A program made the position numbers and the translations under genes. A DNA stretch of 64,000 nt, taken from contig JALUXX010000065.1 of the NCBI GenBank assembly GCA_027013145.1, forward strand, positions 1 through 64,000, in the 5' to 3' direction. The notes under the pieces were generated by a model. That model did no database searches and was not told the origin of the DNA. It saw only the letters and a program-made list of their open reading frames with translations. The DNA is from Gammaproteobacteria bacterium (GTDB lineage: Bacteria; Pseudomonadota; Gammaproteobacteria; 21-64-14). Positions 25,142 through 34,568 of this stretch are shown one piece after another. How positions within the stretch are numbered: the stretch's first letter is position 1; every line of letters begins with the position of its first letter.

Positions 25142-25840
25142 GTGGGCGCGAGAGTGCTGATCGTCGAGGACGAGCCGGCCATACGCGACATGGTGCGTTT
25201 CGCACTGGTGCGTGCCGGCTTCGAGGCGGACGAGGCGCCGGACGCGGAGCAGGCGCGATCCCTCATCCTCGAGCGGCCGCCCGACCTGGTGCTGCTCGAC
25301 TGGATGCTGCCCGGCGTGAGCGGGATCGATCTCGCGCGGCGGCTGAAGAAGGACCCGCACACCCACCATATCCCGATCGTGATGCTGACCGCGCGCGGCG
25401 AGGAGGAGGACCGCGTGCGCGGTCTCGAGAGCGGGTCGGACGACTACGTCGTCAAGCCGTTCTCGCCGCGCGAGCTGGTGGCGCGTATCCGCGCCGTGCT
25501 GCGCCGCGCCATGCCGCACCGCGGCGAGGAGGTCGTGGCGGTCGAAGGGCTCGAGGTCGACCCCGCGGCGCACCGCGTCACCGCGCGCGGCGAGGAGGTC
25601 CGGCTCGGGCGCACGGAGTTCCGGCTGCTGCAGTTTCTCATCACTCATCCCGAGCGTGTCCACAGCCGCGGTCAGCTCCTGGACCGCGTGTGGGGCCCGC
25701 ACGTGGTGGTCGAGGAGCGTACCGTGGACGTGCACGTGCTGCGTCTGCGCAAGGCACTCGCCGGACACGGCTACGACCGGTTGATCCAGACCGTGCGGGG
25801 GGCGGGTTACCGCTTCTCGGCGCGGGGCGACGAGCGTTGA
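25142..25840 (+). CDS. phoB: PhoB, phosphate-regulon response regulator
   Basis: OmpR-family transcription activator of 232 residues. The receiver domain has VLIVEDE, phosphoacceptor Asp53 in LLDWMLPG, the switch threonine in [12 protein letters not shown] and the lysine in [12 protein letters not shown]. The winged-helix domain (about 130-228) contains [32 protein letters not shown] and [17 protein letters not shown] 25142, with AGGGGG upstream, gives the usual PhoB length; earlier in-frame starts would add over 30 unrelated residues. It overlaps phoR by four bases (TTGA) and is divergent from a porin with a Pho-box-like site. Confidence 0.95.
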   Translation: MGARVLIVEDEPAIRDMVRFALVRAGFEADEAPDAEQARSLILERPPDLVLLDWMLPGVSGIDLARRLKKDPHTHHIPIVMLTARGEEEDRVRGLESGSDDYVVKPFSPRELVARIRAVLRRAMPHRGEEVVAVEGLEVDPAAHRVTARGEEVRLGRTEFRLLQFLITHPERVHSRGQLLDRVWGPHVVVEERTVDVHVLRLRKALAGHGYDRLIQTVRGAGYRFSARGDER

Positions 25841-27177
25841 TCGGAATCTGGAGTCCGGAAGTCTGGAAGGGGATCGGACTGCTCGCCGCGGCGCTGTTGC
25901 TCGGCGCCGCGTTCGGGTATACGGCGTGGTTCCTCCTCGGCGCCGTCACGATCTATCTCGGCCTCCATCTCTACAACCTGCACCGTCTCGAGCACTGGCT
26001 GCGCGTCGGTCGCCGCTACCATCCGCCGGACGCCCGCGGGATCTGGGGTGACGTCTTCCACGGGCTGTACCGGCTGCAGCAGCGCAACCGCCGGCGCAAG
26101 CGTCGCCTGGCGCAGTTCCTCGACCGCTTCGAGCAGGTCCTCGGCGCCCTGCCCGACGCGACGGTCGTGCTGGGGGCCGACCACACCATCGAGTGGGCCA
26201 ACGAGGCGGCCGCGCGGCTGCTCAATCTGCGCTGGCCGCAGGATTCGGGCCGGCGCATTCAGACCCTGGTGCGCTTCCCGCTGTTCCTGGAGTACGTCGA
26301 GCGCGGCGATTTCGCCGAGCCGGTGGAGATGCCGTCTCCGGCCGACGGCCGCGTGCGTCTCGCGGTGCGCCTGATCCCCTACGGCCAGGATCAACTCCTC
26401 CTGGTGGCGCGCGACATGACGCGCATTCACCGCCTGGAGCAGGTGCGGCGCGATTTCGTCGCCAACGTCTCGCACGAGTTGCGCACGCCGCTGACGGTGA
26501 TGCGCGGCTACCTCGAGACCCTGGAGGGCGCGGGCGACGAACTCCCCGCGGCCTGGGGCGAGCCGGTCGCGATCATGGGCCAGCAGGTTGCGCGTATGCA
26601 GCGCATCGTCGAGGATCTGCTCCTGCTCGCGCGGCTGGAGGCCGAGCCCGTCGGCGCCGGTGCGCGGGTGGTGAAGGTCGCGCCGATGCTGGCGCAACTG
26701 CGCGAGGAGGCGCGCGTGCTCTCGGGCGAGCGCGGGCACCGTATCGAGCTGACGGCCGACGAGGAGCTGTGTCTGCGCGGCGAGGAGCACGTGCTGCGCA
26801 GCGCCTTCGCCAACGTCCTGTTCAACGCGGTGCAGTACACCCCCGCCGGGGGCGGGATCACCATGCGCTGGTACGCCGACGGCGATGGCGCCCATTTCGA
26901 GGTCGAGGACAACGGCATCGGGGTCCCGCCGGCGCACATTCCGCGGCTCACCGAGCGTTTCTATCGCGTCGACAAGGGTCGCTCGCGCGCCACCGGCGGG
27001 ACCGGGCTGGGCCTGGCGATCGTCAAGCACGCCCTCAACCGCCACGACGGGCGCCTGCGGGTACAGAGCGAGGTGGGGGTGGGCAGCGTCTTCACCTGCG
27101 ACTTTCCGCGCGAGCGCGTGGTCGAGGGTTGCGGGAGCATCGAAGCCCTGCCGCCCCCGAAGGGCGCGGCCGGTTGA
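25837..27177 (+). CDS. phoR: PhoR, phosphate-regulon sensor kinase
   Basis: Inner-membrane histidine kinase of 446 residues. Two N-terminal membrane helices ([17 protein letters not shown] and [16 protein letters not shown]) are followed by a PAS domain (about 90-200: [23 protein letters not shown]), the dimerisation domain with phospho-histidine in [18 protein letters not shown], and the ATPase with N box [17 protein letters not shown] and [12 protein letters not shown]. It lacks a large periplasmic sensor domain, as in PhoR proteins that read PstB/PhoU status. The start is TTG 25837 overlapping the phoB stop; no ATG or GTG lies at a suitable place. Confidence 0.94.
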   Translation: MIGIWSPEVWKGIGLLAAALLLGAAFGYTAWFLLGAVTIYLGLHLYNLHRLEHWLRVGRRYHPPDARGIWGDVFHGLYRLQQRNRRRKRRLAQFLDRFEQVLGALPDATVVLGADHTIEWANEAAARLLNLRWPQDSGRRIQTLVRFPLFLEYVERGDFAEPVEMPSPADGRVRLAVRLIPYGQDQLLLVARDMTRIHRLEQVRRDFVANVSHELRTPLTVMRGYLETLEGAGDELPAAWGEPVAIMGQQVARMQRIVEDLLLLARLEAEPVGAGARVVKVAPMLAQLREEARVLSGERGHRIELTADEELCLRGEEHVLRSAFANVLFNAVQYTPAGGGITMRWYADGDGAHFEVEDNGIGVPPAHIPRLTERFYRVDKGRSRATGGTGLGLAIVKHALNRHDGRLRVQSEVGVGSVFTCDFPRERVVEGCGSIEALPPPKGAAG

Positions 27178-27831
27178 TACGCGCCGGGCCGGGTACCCGA
27201 CCGCCGCCGTGAAACGGGGCGTTGCGGGAACCCCGGGTCTCTATTGAGCCGAGAAAGCGGGTAAAGAAGCTCGGATAAGCGATTGACTGCATCGCGTAAT
27301 AGAAAGCTTGCACGAGGCCCGGCAGGGTATGTCACGCGATTGTCATACTGCACGGATACAATCGGATCGAAGCGACGGGCGACACGCATCGGCGTCGAAT
27401 GCGCCGTAGATTCGCCGTCGGCCGGTTCGCCCGCGTGGCGGCGGTGGCGGACCGGGATCCCCGCTTCTACCGCCCGGGACTTGCCCGCCCGTTGCCGTCT
27501 CCGTCATGAAGCGGGTCCGGACAAGGGTGTCGTGGCGGGCGCCATGGGCGGTGCCTCGGCGATGGTCCGGGACCTGGTGCGGACTGGTATACTGGCCGGG
27601 GCTTTCGCGGCGCTGGTACGTATCGGCGGCGAACATACGACTATGGGGCGCCGATCCATCGATATGCGCCGGCCGTTGGTCAATCTGCCCGTGGCAAACC
27701 TTCAGTCCGCGATGATCCTGTATCATCGGTGGTCCCAGCAGGTCCGGGCGTGCGAGTCGCCGTTGGTATCTTGTTGTTGAACGTCGTCGCCCGCGTGCTG
27801 GTTCGGGCGCGTAAGACGGGGCACTGAAGTC
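27178..27831. other. Gene-free leader region of the pstB-phoU unit
   Basis: A 654-base gap between phoR and pstB. It contains a Pho box with a following -10 box, placing a promoter about 470 bases before pstB. Short open frames here have no coding character or ribosome-binding site. The region is where pstS, pstC and pstA would be expected, and none is present. I see nothing else that can be named. Confidence 0.55.
27329..27362 (+). promoter_or_regulatory. Pho box and -10 element upstream of pstB-phoU
   Basis: ATGTCAC-GCGA-TTGTCAT (27329-27346) matches the PhoB direct repeat with the right four-base spacer. TACAAT (27357-27362) follows after ten bases, the distance usual for PhoB-activated promoters, where the Pho box replaces the -35 element. 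This strongly suggests phosphate-starvation control of pstB-phoU. Confidence 0.78.
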
Positions 27832-28749
27832 ATGGAACCCGAGGTCCGCCTTTCCGTGCAACGCGTCGCTTCGGTCGATCCGGGCATGGCCCCACAGGAT
27901 CGAACCGCCACCATGTCTCAGCCTGACCTCGTCGGATCCGCCGCGGCCCGGCCGGGGGTCGCGGACGGCGCGCAGCCGACCGCATCGACGGATGCCGACA
28001 TCAAGATCCGGGTGCGCGGTCTCGCCTTTCATTACGGAAAGTTCCAGGCCTTGCACGACATCAATCTAGGGATCCGCGAACGTTGCGTCACCGCGTTCAT
28101 CGGACCGTCGGGGTGCGGGAAGTCGACGCTGCTGCGTGCCTTCAACCGCATCTACGAACTCTATCCGGACCAGCGCGCGAGCGGCGAGATCATCCTCGAC
28201 GGGGAGAACATCCTCGACCCGCGCCAGGACCTTAATCTGCTGCGGGCCCGGGTGGGCATGGTGTTCCAGAAGCCGACCCCCTTCCCGATGTCCATCTACG
28301 ACAACATCGCCTTCGGTGTGCGACTCTACGAGCGCCTGTCGCGCACGGAGATGGGCGAGCGCGTGGAGTGGGCCTTGCGCAAGGCGGCGCTTTGGGGCGA
28401 GGTCAAGGACAAGCTCAAGCAGACCGGGACCCAGTTGTCGGGCGGGCAGCAGCAGCGCCTCTGCATCGCGCGCGCGATCGCGGTCAAACCCGAGGTGCTG
28501 CTGCTCGACGAACCCGCCTCGGCCCTCGATCCGATCTCCACGGCCCACATCGAGGAGCTGATCGACGAGCTCAAGAAGGACTACACGATCGTGATCGTCA
28601 CCCACAACATGCAGCAGGCGGCGCGGGTGTCGGACTATACCGCCTTCATGTATCTCGGAAAATTGATCGAATTCGGGGCCACCGATCAGATCTTCACCAA
28701 CCCGGCGCGCAAGGAGACCGAGGACTACATCAGCGGGCGCTACGGCTGA
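27832..28749 (+). CDS. pstB: PstB, phosphate ABC transporter ATPase
   Basis: ATP-binding subunit of the high-affinity phosphate importer, also part of the PhoR signalling complex. Walker A is [11 protein letters not shown], the Q loop is [13 protein letters not shown], the signature is [14 protein letters not shown], Walker B is [12 protein letters not shown], and the switch histidine is in [11 protein letters not shown]. The protein is 305 residues if begun at ATG 27832; about 50 residues before the conserved [11 protein letters not shown] are extra and low in complexity, so a start at 27886 or 27913 is possible. It is followed by phoU, but pstS, pstC and pstA are not in the window. Confidence 0.94.
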   Translation: MEPEVRLSVQRVASVDPGMAPQDRTATMSQPDLVGSAAARPGVADGAQPTASTDADIKIRVRGLAFHYGKFQALHDINLGIRERCVTAFIGPSGCGKSTLLRAFNRIYELYPDQRASGEIILDGENILDPRQDLNLLRARVGMVFQKPTPFPMSIYDNIAFGVRLYERLSRTEMGERVEWALRKAALWGEVKDKLKQTGTQLSGGQQQRLCIARAIAVKPEVLLLDEPASALDPISTAHIEELIDELKKDYTIVIVTHNMQQAARVSDYTAFMYLGKLIEFGATDQIFTNPARKETEDYISGRYG

Positions 28750-28796
28750 GGGGGCGGCGCGGCCACTGCGTGCGGTGGTGTGGAGGGGCGAAGGCG

Positions 28797-29528
28797 ATGA
28801 GCAGGATCGAGATCGGACAACATATCTCCCAGCAGTTCAACTCCGAACTGGAGGACATCCGCGAGCGCGTCCTGGCCATGGGCGGGCTGGTGGAACAGCA
28901 GATCGGGGACGCGTTGCGCGCCCTGGTGGAGGTGGACAGCCAGCTCGCCGAGGTGGTCCTGCGCGGTGACTACAAGGTCAACGCCATGGAGGTGGCGATC
29001 GACGAGGAGTGCACGCATATCATCGCGCGCCGCCAGCCGGCGGCGACCGATCTGCGCCTGGTGGTGGCGGTGATCAAGACGATCACCGATCTCGAGCGCA
29101 TGGGCGACGAGGCCGAGCGCATCGCGCGTATGGCGCTGCGGCTCGCCGAGGCGGGCAACGGCGGTGCGCGCAAGCATTTCACGCAGATCGAGTACATGGG
29201 AGAGAGCGTACGCAAGATGATGCACGACGCGTTGGATGCCTTCGCGCGCACCGACCCGGAGGCGGCGGTCGCGGTGTGGCGCGAGGATCAGCGCATCGAC
29301 GAGGAATACGAGGCCATCATGCGCCAGCTCATCACCTTCATGATGGAGGACCCGCGCTCGATCCCGGTGGCACTGGACGTCATGTGGTCGGCGCGCGCCC
29401 TCGAGCGCATCGGCGACCGGGCGCGCAACATCTGCGAATACGTGATCTATCTGGTGCGCGGCAAGGACGTGCGCCACACGAGCCTCGAGCAGATGGAAAA
29501 GGAGGCGCGCGAGGGCCGCGGCGCCTGA
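28797..29528 (+). CDS. phoU: PhoU, phosphate signalling protein
   Basis: Negative regulator linking PstSCAB to PhoR, 243 residues. It is made of two three-helix repeats, each with a metal-binding E(D)xxxDxxE-type stretch: TDLERMGDEAERIARM in the first and RALERIGDRARNICEYV in the second. The N-terminal HISQQFNSELEDIRERVLAMGGLVEQQ is typical. AGGGGCGAAGGCG precedes ATG 28797. It lies 47 bases after pstB and should share its Pho-box promoter. Confidence 0.95.
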   Translation: MSRIEIGQHISQQFNSELEDIRERVLAMGGLVEQQIGDALRALVEVDSQLAEVVLRGDYKVNAMEVAIDEECTHIIARRQPAATDLRLVVAVIKTITDLERMGDEAERIARMALRLAEAGNGGARKHFTQIEYMGESVRKMMHDALDAFARTDPEAAVAVWREDQRIDEEYEAIMRQLITFMMEDPRSIPVALDVMWSARALERIGDRARNICEYVIYLVRGKDVRHTSLEQMEKEAREGRGA

Positions 29529-29691
29529 GCGCACCAGGGGCGCGCCCCCAGGGGCCCCCAGGGCCGCCCCAGGGGGGCGCGTCGGTGCGCGATGCCGCAG
29601 GGCCGGGCTTGCCCGGCCGACAACACCCGAACCAGACGACATCGATCCGATCCACGACGTCGGCCCGTAGGGCGGGGCTTGCCCCGCCGAC
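29529..29691. repeat. Stem-loop after phoU and two palindromic repeat units
   Basis: Directly after the phoU stop, GCGCACC (29529-29535) and GGTGCGC (29584-29590) close a large GC stem with inner CGCGCCCCC/GGGGGCGCG pairing, a possible transcript end without a T run. Two units of the dispersed palindrome follow at 29597-29621 and 29667-29691, in the same orientation. The gap to modC (246 bases) has no gene. Confidence 0.65.
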
Positions 29692-29774
29692 GATGTTTGA
29701 TCCAAACGTCATCGACCCCGATCCACGACCTCGGCCCGCAGGGTGCCCCAAGGCGCGCAAGGGCGCGCTTCGCC

Positions 29775-30848
29775 TCAGGACAGCGCCACGCTCTTCACCT
29801 GCGCGTAGACGGCCAGGCCCGGCTGCAGGCCGAGGGCTTCGGCCGAGCGGCGCGTGACCCGCGCGAGGAGCGCCGGACCACCGGCGTCGAGCCGCACCAT
29901 CACCTGTGCGGGTCCGTCCTCCGAGAGTTCGGCGACGCGCGCCGCCACGATGTTGAGAATGCTGGTACGCTGCGGCGGATCGAGCGTGAGGCTCACGTCG
30001 CGCGCGAGGACGCGCACGCGTACCGGGGTGCCGGGGGGCGCCGGGTGGTGCGCGACCAGGAACCGCCCGCCCGGGAAACGGAGGGTGGTGAGCGCGTAGC
30101 GCGGGTCGTGCGCCTCGACGACCGCGTGGATCACCGCGCCCGCCTGATCGCCGTGCGCGGTCGGCAGGTCCAGGCGCGCGAGCATGGCCGCGGTCTCCCC
30201 CTCGCCGCGCACCGCACCGTCCTCGATCAGCACCATCCGGTCCGCCGTGCGTGCGACCACGTCGAGGGAATGGCTGACCAACAGCACCGGGATGTCCAAC
30301 ATCTCCCGCAGCCCCTGGAGGTGTGCGAGGACCCGCAGGCGACCGGCGAGGTCGAGCGCCGAGAGCGGCTCGTCGAGCAGGAGCAGGCGCGGGGCGCCGA
30401 GCAGGGCGCGCGCGATCGCGACCCGCCGGCGCTCGCCCCCCGAGAGATCGGCGGTACGGCGGTCCAGCAGGGGTCCGAGTTCGAGACGGCGGGCGACGGC
30501 CTCCGGGTCGAGGCGGCGCTCGCCGGCGGGGGCGCGGCGCCAGGCGTAGGCGAGGTTCCCGCGCACCGTGAGGTGCGCAAACAGTGCGGCGTCCTGGAAG
30601 ACATAGCCGACCCCGCGGCGATGGGCGGGGACGAAGGTGCGCCGCGCACCATCCTGCCAGACGGCGTCCCGCACCCGCACGCGGCCGGTGGCGGCGGGCT
30701 CGAGGCCGGCGATGGCGCGCAGAAGGGTCGTCTTGCCGGCACCCGAGGGACCGAACAGCGCCGTCACACCGCGCGCGGGCGCCTCGAAGCGGGCCTCGAG
30801 CACGAACCCGCGCCGCGCGAGGTGCAGATCGACCTCCATTCCGTTCAC
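29775..30848 (-). CDS. modC: ModC, molybdate ABC transporter ATPase
   Basis: ATP-binding subunit of the molybdate importer, 357 residues. The ATPase half has GPSGAGKTTLL, VFQDAALFAHLTVRGNL, LSGGERRRVAIARALL, LLLLDEPLSALD and the switch histidine in LVSHSLDVV. The C-terminal third (about 290-357) is a TOBE/molybdate-binding regulatory domain (RTSILNIVAARVAEL, GLAVYAQVKSVAL). GTG 30848 overlaps the modB stop; ATG 30839 is an alternative. Molybdate is needed for molybdopterin enzymes, which may include sulfur-oxidising ones in such a bacterium. Confidence 0.93.
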   Translation of the reverse strand: MNGMEVDLHLARRGFVLEARFEAPARGVTALFGPSGAGKTTLLRAIAGLEPAATGRVRVRDAVWQDGARRTFVPAHRRGVGYVFQDAALFAHLTVRGNLAYAWRRAPAGERRLDPEAVARRLELGPLLDRRTADLSGGERRRVAIARALLGAPRLLLLDEPLSALDLAGRLRVLAHLQGLREMLDIPVLLVSHSLDVVARTADRMVLIEDGAVRGEGETAAMLARLDLPTAHGDQAGAVIHAVVEAHDPRYALTTLRFPGGRFLVAHHPAPPGTPVRVRVLARDVSLTLDPPQRTSILNIVAARVAELSEDGPAQVMVRLDAGGPALLARVTRRSAEALGLQPGLAVYAQVKSVALS

Positions 30849-31531
30849 GGCGTACGCGGCCCGAGGCGGCGGTTGATCGTGTACACCATCAACAATACCA
30901 GGAAGGAGAACGCCAGCAGACCGGCGGAGAGGAGATCGGCGCGCGCGTACTGCAGGTCCTGGACGTGGTTATAGACGGCGATCGAGGCGACCAGGGTGCG
31001 GCCGGGGATGCCGCCGCCGATCATCAGCACCACCCCGAACTCGCCGACGGTGTGGGCGAAGCCGAGGGTGGCCGCGGTGATGAACCCGCGCCGCGCGAGC
31101 GGCACGGCGACGGTGAAGAACCGATCGATCGGGCCCGCGCGCAAGGTGGCGGCCGCCTCGAGTGCGGCGCGCCCCTGGGCCTCGAAGGCCGCCTGCAGCG
31201 GCTGCACCACGAACGGCAGGGAGTAGAGCACCGAGCCGGCCACCAGGCCGGCGAAGGTGAACGGCAGCGTCGAGCCGGTCAGGCGCAGCCAAGCCGCACC
31301 CAGGGGGCTGTGCGGCCCGAGGCCGACGAGCAGATAGTAGCCGAGCACCGTCGGCGGGAGCACCAGCGGCATCGCCACCAGCGCCTCGACCGGTGTGCGC
31401 GCCGGTGAGCGGGTGCGCGCCAACCACCAGGCCAGCGGGGTGCCCCCGATCAGCAGGATGGCGGTCGCGGTGGCGGCGAGCCGCAAGGTCAGCGTGACGG
31501 CGGCGAGGTCCGCGGCCGCGGTCGGGGTCAT
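30845..31531 (-). CDS. modB: ModB, molybdate ABC transporter permease
   Basis: Inner-membrane permease of 228 residues with about five membrane helices. The conserved cytoplasmic loop that docks to ModC is seen as EAAATLRAGPIDRFFTVAVPLARRG, and LVAMPLVLPPTVLGYYLL and AHTVGEFGVVLMIGG are typical of ModB. It overlaps modC by four bases (GTGA) and starts six bases before the modA stop. Confidence 0.94.
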   Translation of the reverse strand: MTPTAAADLAAVTLTLRLAATATAILLIGGTPLAWWLARTRSPARTPVEALVAMPLVLPPTVLGYYLLVGLGPHSPLGAAWLRLTGSTLPFTFAGLVAGSVLYSLPFVVQPLQAAFEAQGRAALEAAATLRAGPIDRFFTVAVPLARRGFITAATLGFAHTVGEFGVVLMIGGGIPGRTLVASIAVYNHVQDLQYARADLLSAGLLAFSFLVLLMVYTINRRLGPRTP

Positions 31532-31537
31532 GGACCG

Positions 31538-32329
31538 TCAGCCGCGTCCGGGGCCGCCGCGCGCCGGCGCGGGCAGGCCGTAGCCGTGGGCGCGGATCGC
31601 GCGGCGCGCGGCCGGGCCGCGCAGGTAGGCGAGGAAGGCCCGGGCCGCGGGGTCGTCGGCCGCGCGGCGCAGCAGGACCGCCTGCTGGCGGATCGGGGGG
31701 TAGAGCCGCTGCGGTACCCGCCAGCGCGAGCCCGGGTGCGGGCCGTGCGCCGACGGGAGTTCGGAGAGGGCGACGAAGCCGAGCTCGGCGTTGCCGCTGG
31801 CCACGAACTGAAAGGCCTGGGCGATGTTCTCGCCGATCACCAGCCGCGGGCGCATGCGCCGCCACAGCCCGAGCCGCTCCAGCACCGCGCGCGCCGCGCT
31901 GCCGTAGGGGGCGGTGCGCGGGTCGGCGATCGCGAGGTGGCGGAAGCGCCCCGAACGCAGCACGGCGCCGGAGCCGCGGATCAGGCCCGGGTCGGCGCTC
32001 CACAGTACCAGCCGGCCGAGCGCATACGTGAAGCGCGTGCCGGGCACGGCGAGCCCGGCGGCTTCGAGCAGCCGCGGACGGCGGGCGTCGGCGGAGAGGA
32101 ACACCGCGAACGGCGCGCCGTTGCGGATCTGTGCGTAGAGGTTTCCGGTGGAGCCGAAGCTCAGTCGCACGCGGTCGCCGCCCGCACGCTCGAAGCCGGC
32201 CGCGACGGCGCGGGCCGCGGCGATGAAGTTGGCGGCGACGGCCACGTCGACCGCCCCGCCGGTGCCCGCGGCGCGCGCGCCGGGGACGGACAGCAGCGCT
32301 GCCGCGACGAGCGCGATCAGGGTGCGCAC
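31538..32329 (-). CDS. modA: ModA, periplasmic molybdate-binding protein
   Basis: Solute-binding protein of 263 residues with a Sec signal (1-20, VPGARA). Family stretches are [97 protein letters not shown], which include the oxyanion-binding serines. GTG 32329 has GGAG eight bases upstream and lies inside the 3' end of argF, a 13-base overlap. The C-terminus ends in a glycine- and proline-rich tail. Confidence 0.93.
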   Translation of the reverse strand: MRTLIALVAAALLSVPGARAAGTGGAVDVAVAANFIAAARAVAAGFERAGGDRVRLSFGSTGNLYAQIRNGAPFAVFLSADARRPRLLEAAGLAVPGTRFTYALGRLVLWSADPGLIRGSGAVLRSGRFRHLAIADPRTAPYGSAARAVLERLGLWRRMRPRLVIGENIAQAFQFVASGNAELGFVALSELPSAHGPHPGSRWRVPQRLYPPIRQQAVLLRRAADDPAARAFLAYLRGPAARRAIRAHGYGLPAPARGGPGRG

Positions 32330-33225
32330 AACAGGAACTCCAGCAGCGCCTTCTGCGAGTGCAGCCGGTTCTCCGCCTCGTCCCAGACCACGCTCTGCGG
32401 CCCGTCGATCACCTCCGCGTCCACCTCTTCCCCGCGGTGTGCCGGCAGGCAGTGCATGAACAGCGCGTCGTCCCGCGCGCGCGCCATCACCTGCGGTGTT
32501 ACGCGGTAGGGCTCGAAGGCGCGCGCCCGCGCCAGGTGTTCCTCCTCCTGCCCCATGCTGGCCCACACGTCGGTCACCACCAGGTCGGCGCCGGCGGCCG
32601 CCTCGAGGGGATCGCGCAGCACCCGCGCGCGCTCGCCCGCGGCGGCGAGGACCGCCGGATCCGGATCGAAGCCTTCGGGGCAGGCTACCCGCAGTTCGAA
32701 TCCGAACTGCAGCGCGGCGTGCAGATAGCTGTGGCACATGTTGTTGCCGTCGCCGAGCCAGGCCACTGCGCGCCCGGCGATGTCGCCGCGGTGCTCGAAA
32801 TAGGTCTGGAGGTCGGCGAGGAGCTGACAGGGGTGGAAGCGGTCGGTGAGGGCGTTGATCACCGGCACCTGGGAGTAGGCGGCGAAGCGCTCGGCCTTCT
32901 CGTGTTCGTAGGTGCGGATCATCACGCAGTCGACCATGCGCGAGAGTACCCGCGCGGTGTCCTCGATCGGCTCACCGCGCCCGAGCTGGCTGTCGCGCGG
33001 GGACAGGAAGATCGCATGCCCGCCGAACTGGGTCATGGCGGTCTCGAAGGAAACGCGCGTGCGCGTCGAGGATTTCTCGAAGATCATCCCGAGCACCCGG
33101 TTCTTGAGGGGCTCGTGGATCTCGCGCCGCGCCTGGAGGCGCTTGAGTTCCGTCGCGCGCACGAGCAGCGCGCGCAGCTCGTCGCGGGTCAGATCGGTGA
33201 GGGTGAGAAAGTGCCGTACGCCCAT
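32317..33225 (-). CDS. argF: Ornithine carbamoyltransferase (ArgF)
   Basis: Makes citrulline from ornithine and carbamoyl phosphate in arginine synthesis. It has 302 residues, the usual length. Carbamoyl-phosphate motif [13 protein letters not shown], then [12 protein letters not shown], and the ornithine-binding [10 protein letters not shown] are all intact, as is [10 protein letters not shown]. It lies 22 bases after argD. Its 3' end overlaps modA, so arginine and molybdate genes appear to share a transcript. Confidence 0.97.
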   Translation of the reverse strand: MGVRHFLTLTDLTRDELRALLVRATELKRLQARREIHEPLKNRVLGMIFEKSSTRTRVSFETAMTQFGGHAIFLSPRDSQLGRGEPIEDTARVLSRMVDCVMIRTYEHEKAERFAAYSQVPVINALTDRFHPCQLLADLQTYFEHRGDIAGRAVAWLGDGNNMCHSYLHAALQFGFELRVACPEGFDPDPAVLAAAGERARVLRDPLEAAAGADLVVTDVWASMGQEEEHLARARAFEPYRVTPQVMARARDDALFMHCLPAHRGEEVDAEVIDGPQSVVWDEAENRLHSQKALLEFLLCAP

Positions 33226-33247
33226 CTTCGACCGCTGTGCGGCGGCC

Positions 33248-34426
33248 TCAGGCGGCCGCGCAGAAGGATTGGACGAGGCCGCAGACCTCGGTGACGATGC
33301 GGTCGGCCTGATCGTCGCTCAGGATCAGCGGCGGCAGCAGGCGGACGACCCGCTCGGCGGTGACGTTGATCAGTACGCCGCGATCGAGGGCGCGGCGCAC
33401 CAGGTCCGCGCACGGCCGGTCGAGTTCGACGCCGATCATGAGGCCGCGGCCGCGGATCTCGCGTACGCCCGACGCCGGCGAAAGCCCGTGCGCCAGACCG
33501 TCGCGGATGCGTTCGCCGAGTTGCGCGGCGCGGCGCACCAGGTCCTGCTCGGCGATCGTGCGTACCACCGCGAGCGCCGCGGCGCAGGCGAGCGGGTTGC
33601 CGCCGAACGTCGAGGCGTGAGTGCCGGGGGTGAACACCGTGGCGGCCTCCCCGCGCGCGAGGCAGGCGCCGATCGGGATCCCGTTCCCCAGCCCCTTGGC
33701 CAGCGCGATCACGTCCGGGCGGACCGCCTCGTGCTGGAAACCGAACCATTCGCCCGTGCGCCCAAGACCGGTCTGGACCTCGTCGAGCATCATCAGCCAG
33801 CCGAACTCGTCGCACAGCGCGCGCACGCCCGCCAGGTAGCCCGGGTCGGGCACGCGGACCCCGCCCTCGCCTTGAACCGGTTCGAGCAGCACGGCGACGG
33901 CGTTGGGGCTGTTCTGCGCGACCGCACGCAGCCCGTCGAGGTCGTTGTACGGCACGCGCAGGAAGCCCTGCACCAGCGGCTCGAAACCCGCCTGCACGCG
34001 GCGGTTTCCGGTCGCCGTCAGGGTCGCGAGCGTGCGCCCGTGGAAACTTCCTTCGGCCACGACCACCGCCGGTTGCGCGACGCCGCGGCGGTGTCCGTAG
34101 AGGCGCGCGAGCTTGATCGCCGCCTCGTTGGCCTCGGCGCCCGAGTTGCAGAAGAACGCCGCGTCCATGCCGGCGCGCTCGGTCAGGCGCGCGGCGAGTT
34201 CGGCCTGGAGCGGGATCTCGTAGAGGTTCGAGGTGTGGACCAGGGTCCCCGCCTGGGTGCATACCGCCTCGGCGACGGCGGGGTGGGCATGACCCAGGCC
34301 GCAGACGGCCACACCGCTCACCGCGTCCAGGTACTCGCGCCCGGCGGCGTCCCAGAGGAGGGCGCCGGCGCCGCGGGCGAAGGCGACCGGCAGGCGGGCG
34401 TAGGTGGACATCAGGGCGTCGTTCAT
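33248..34426 (-). CDS. argD: Acetylornithine aminotransferase (ArgD)
   Basis: Class III pyridoxal-phosphate aminotransferase of 392 residues in arginine synthesis (and possibly lysine synthesis). Motifs: [54 protein letters not shown] and the cofactor lysine in [30 protein letters not shown] follows. It is the first gene of the minus-strand argD-argF-modABC run and is divergent from the hydantoinase-like gene over 142 bases. Confidence 0.96.
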   Translation of the reverse strand: MNDALMSTYARLPVAFARGAGALLWDAAGREYLDAVSGVAVCGLGHAHPAVAEAVCTQAGTLVHTSNLYEIPLQAELAARLTERAGMDAAFFCNSGAEANEAAIKLARLYGHRRGVAQPAVVVAEGSFHGRTLATLTATGNRRVQAGFEPLVQGFLRVPYNDLDGLRAVAQNSPNAVAVLLEPVQGEGGVRVPDPGYLAGVRALCDEFGWLMMLDEVQTGLGRTGEWFGFQHEAVRPDVIALAKGLGNGIPIGACLARGEAATVFTPGTHASTFGGNPLACAAALAVVRTIAEQDLVRRAAQLGERIRDGLAHGLSPASGVREIRGRGLMIGVELDRPCADLVRRALDRGVLINVTAERVVRLLPPLILSDDQADRIVTEVCGLVQSFCAAA

Positions 34427-34568
34427 GGCACATATACCGGACGGTTGGGCCGAACGGCGTTGCAGGCGCCGGATCAGCGAAAACCGGTGATTCTAGTCGC
34501 ATCGGGATCGCACGGCAAATCCGGCGCCCGGCGTGTGCGTGCCGCCCGCGGGGGCACGGGAGCGCCCG

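Noticed and set aside
27283-27780. Small open frames in the gap before pstB as a hidden gene
   Set aside because: They lack ribosome-binding sites and coding character, and the region carries promoter features and stops in all likely frames.
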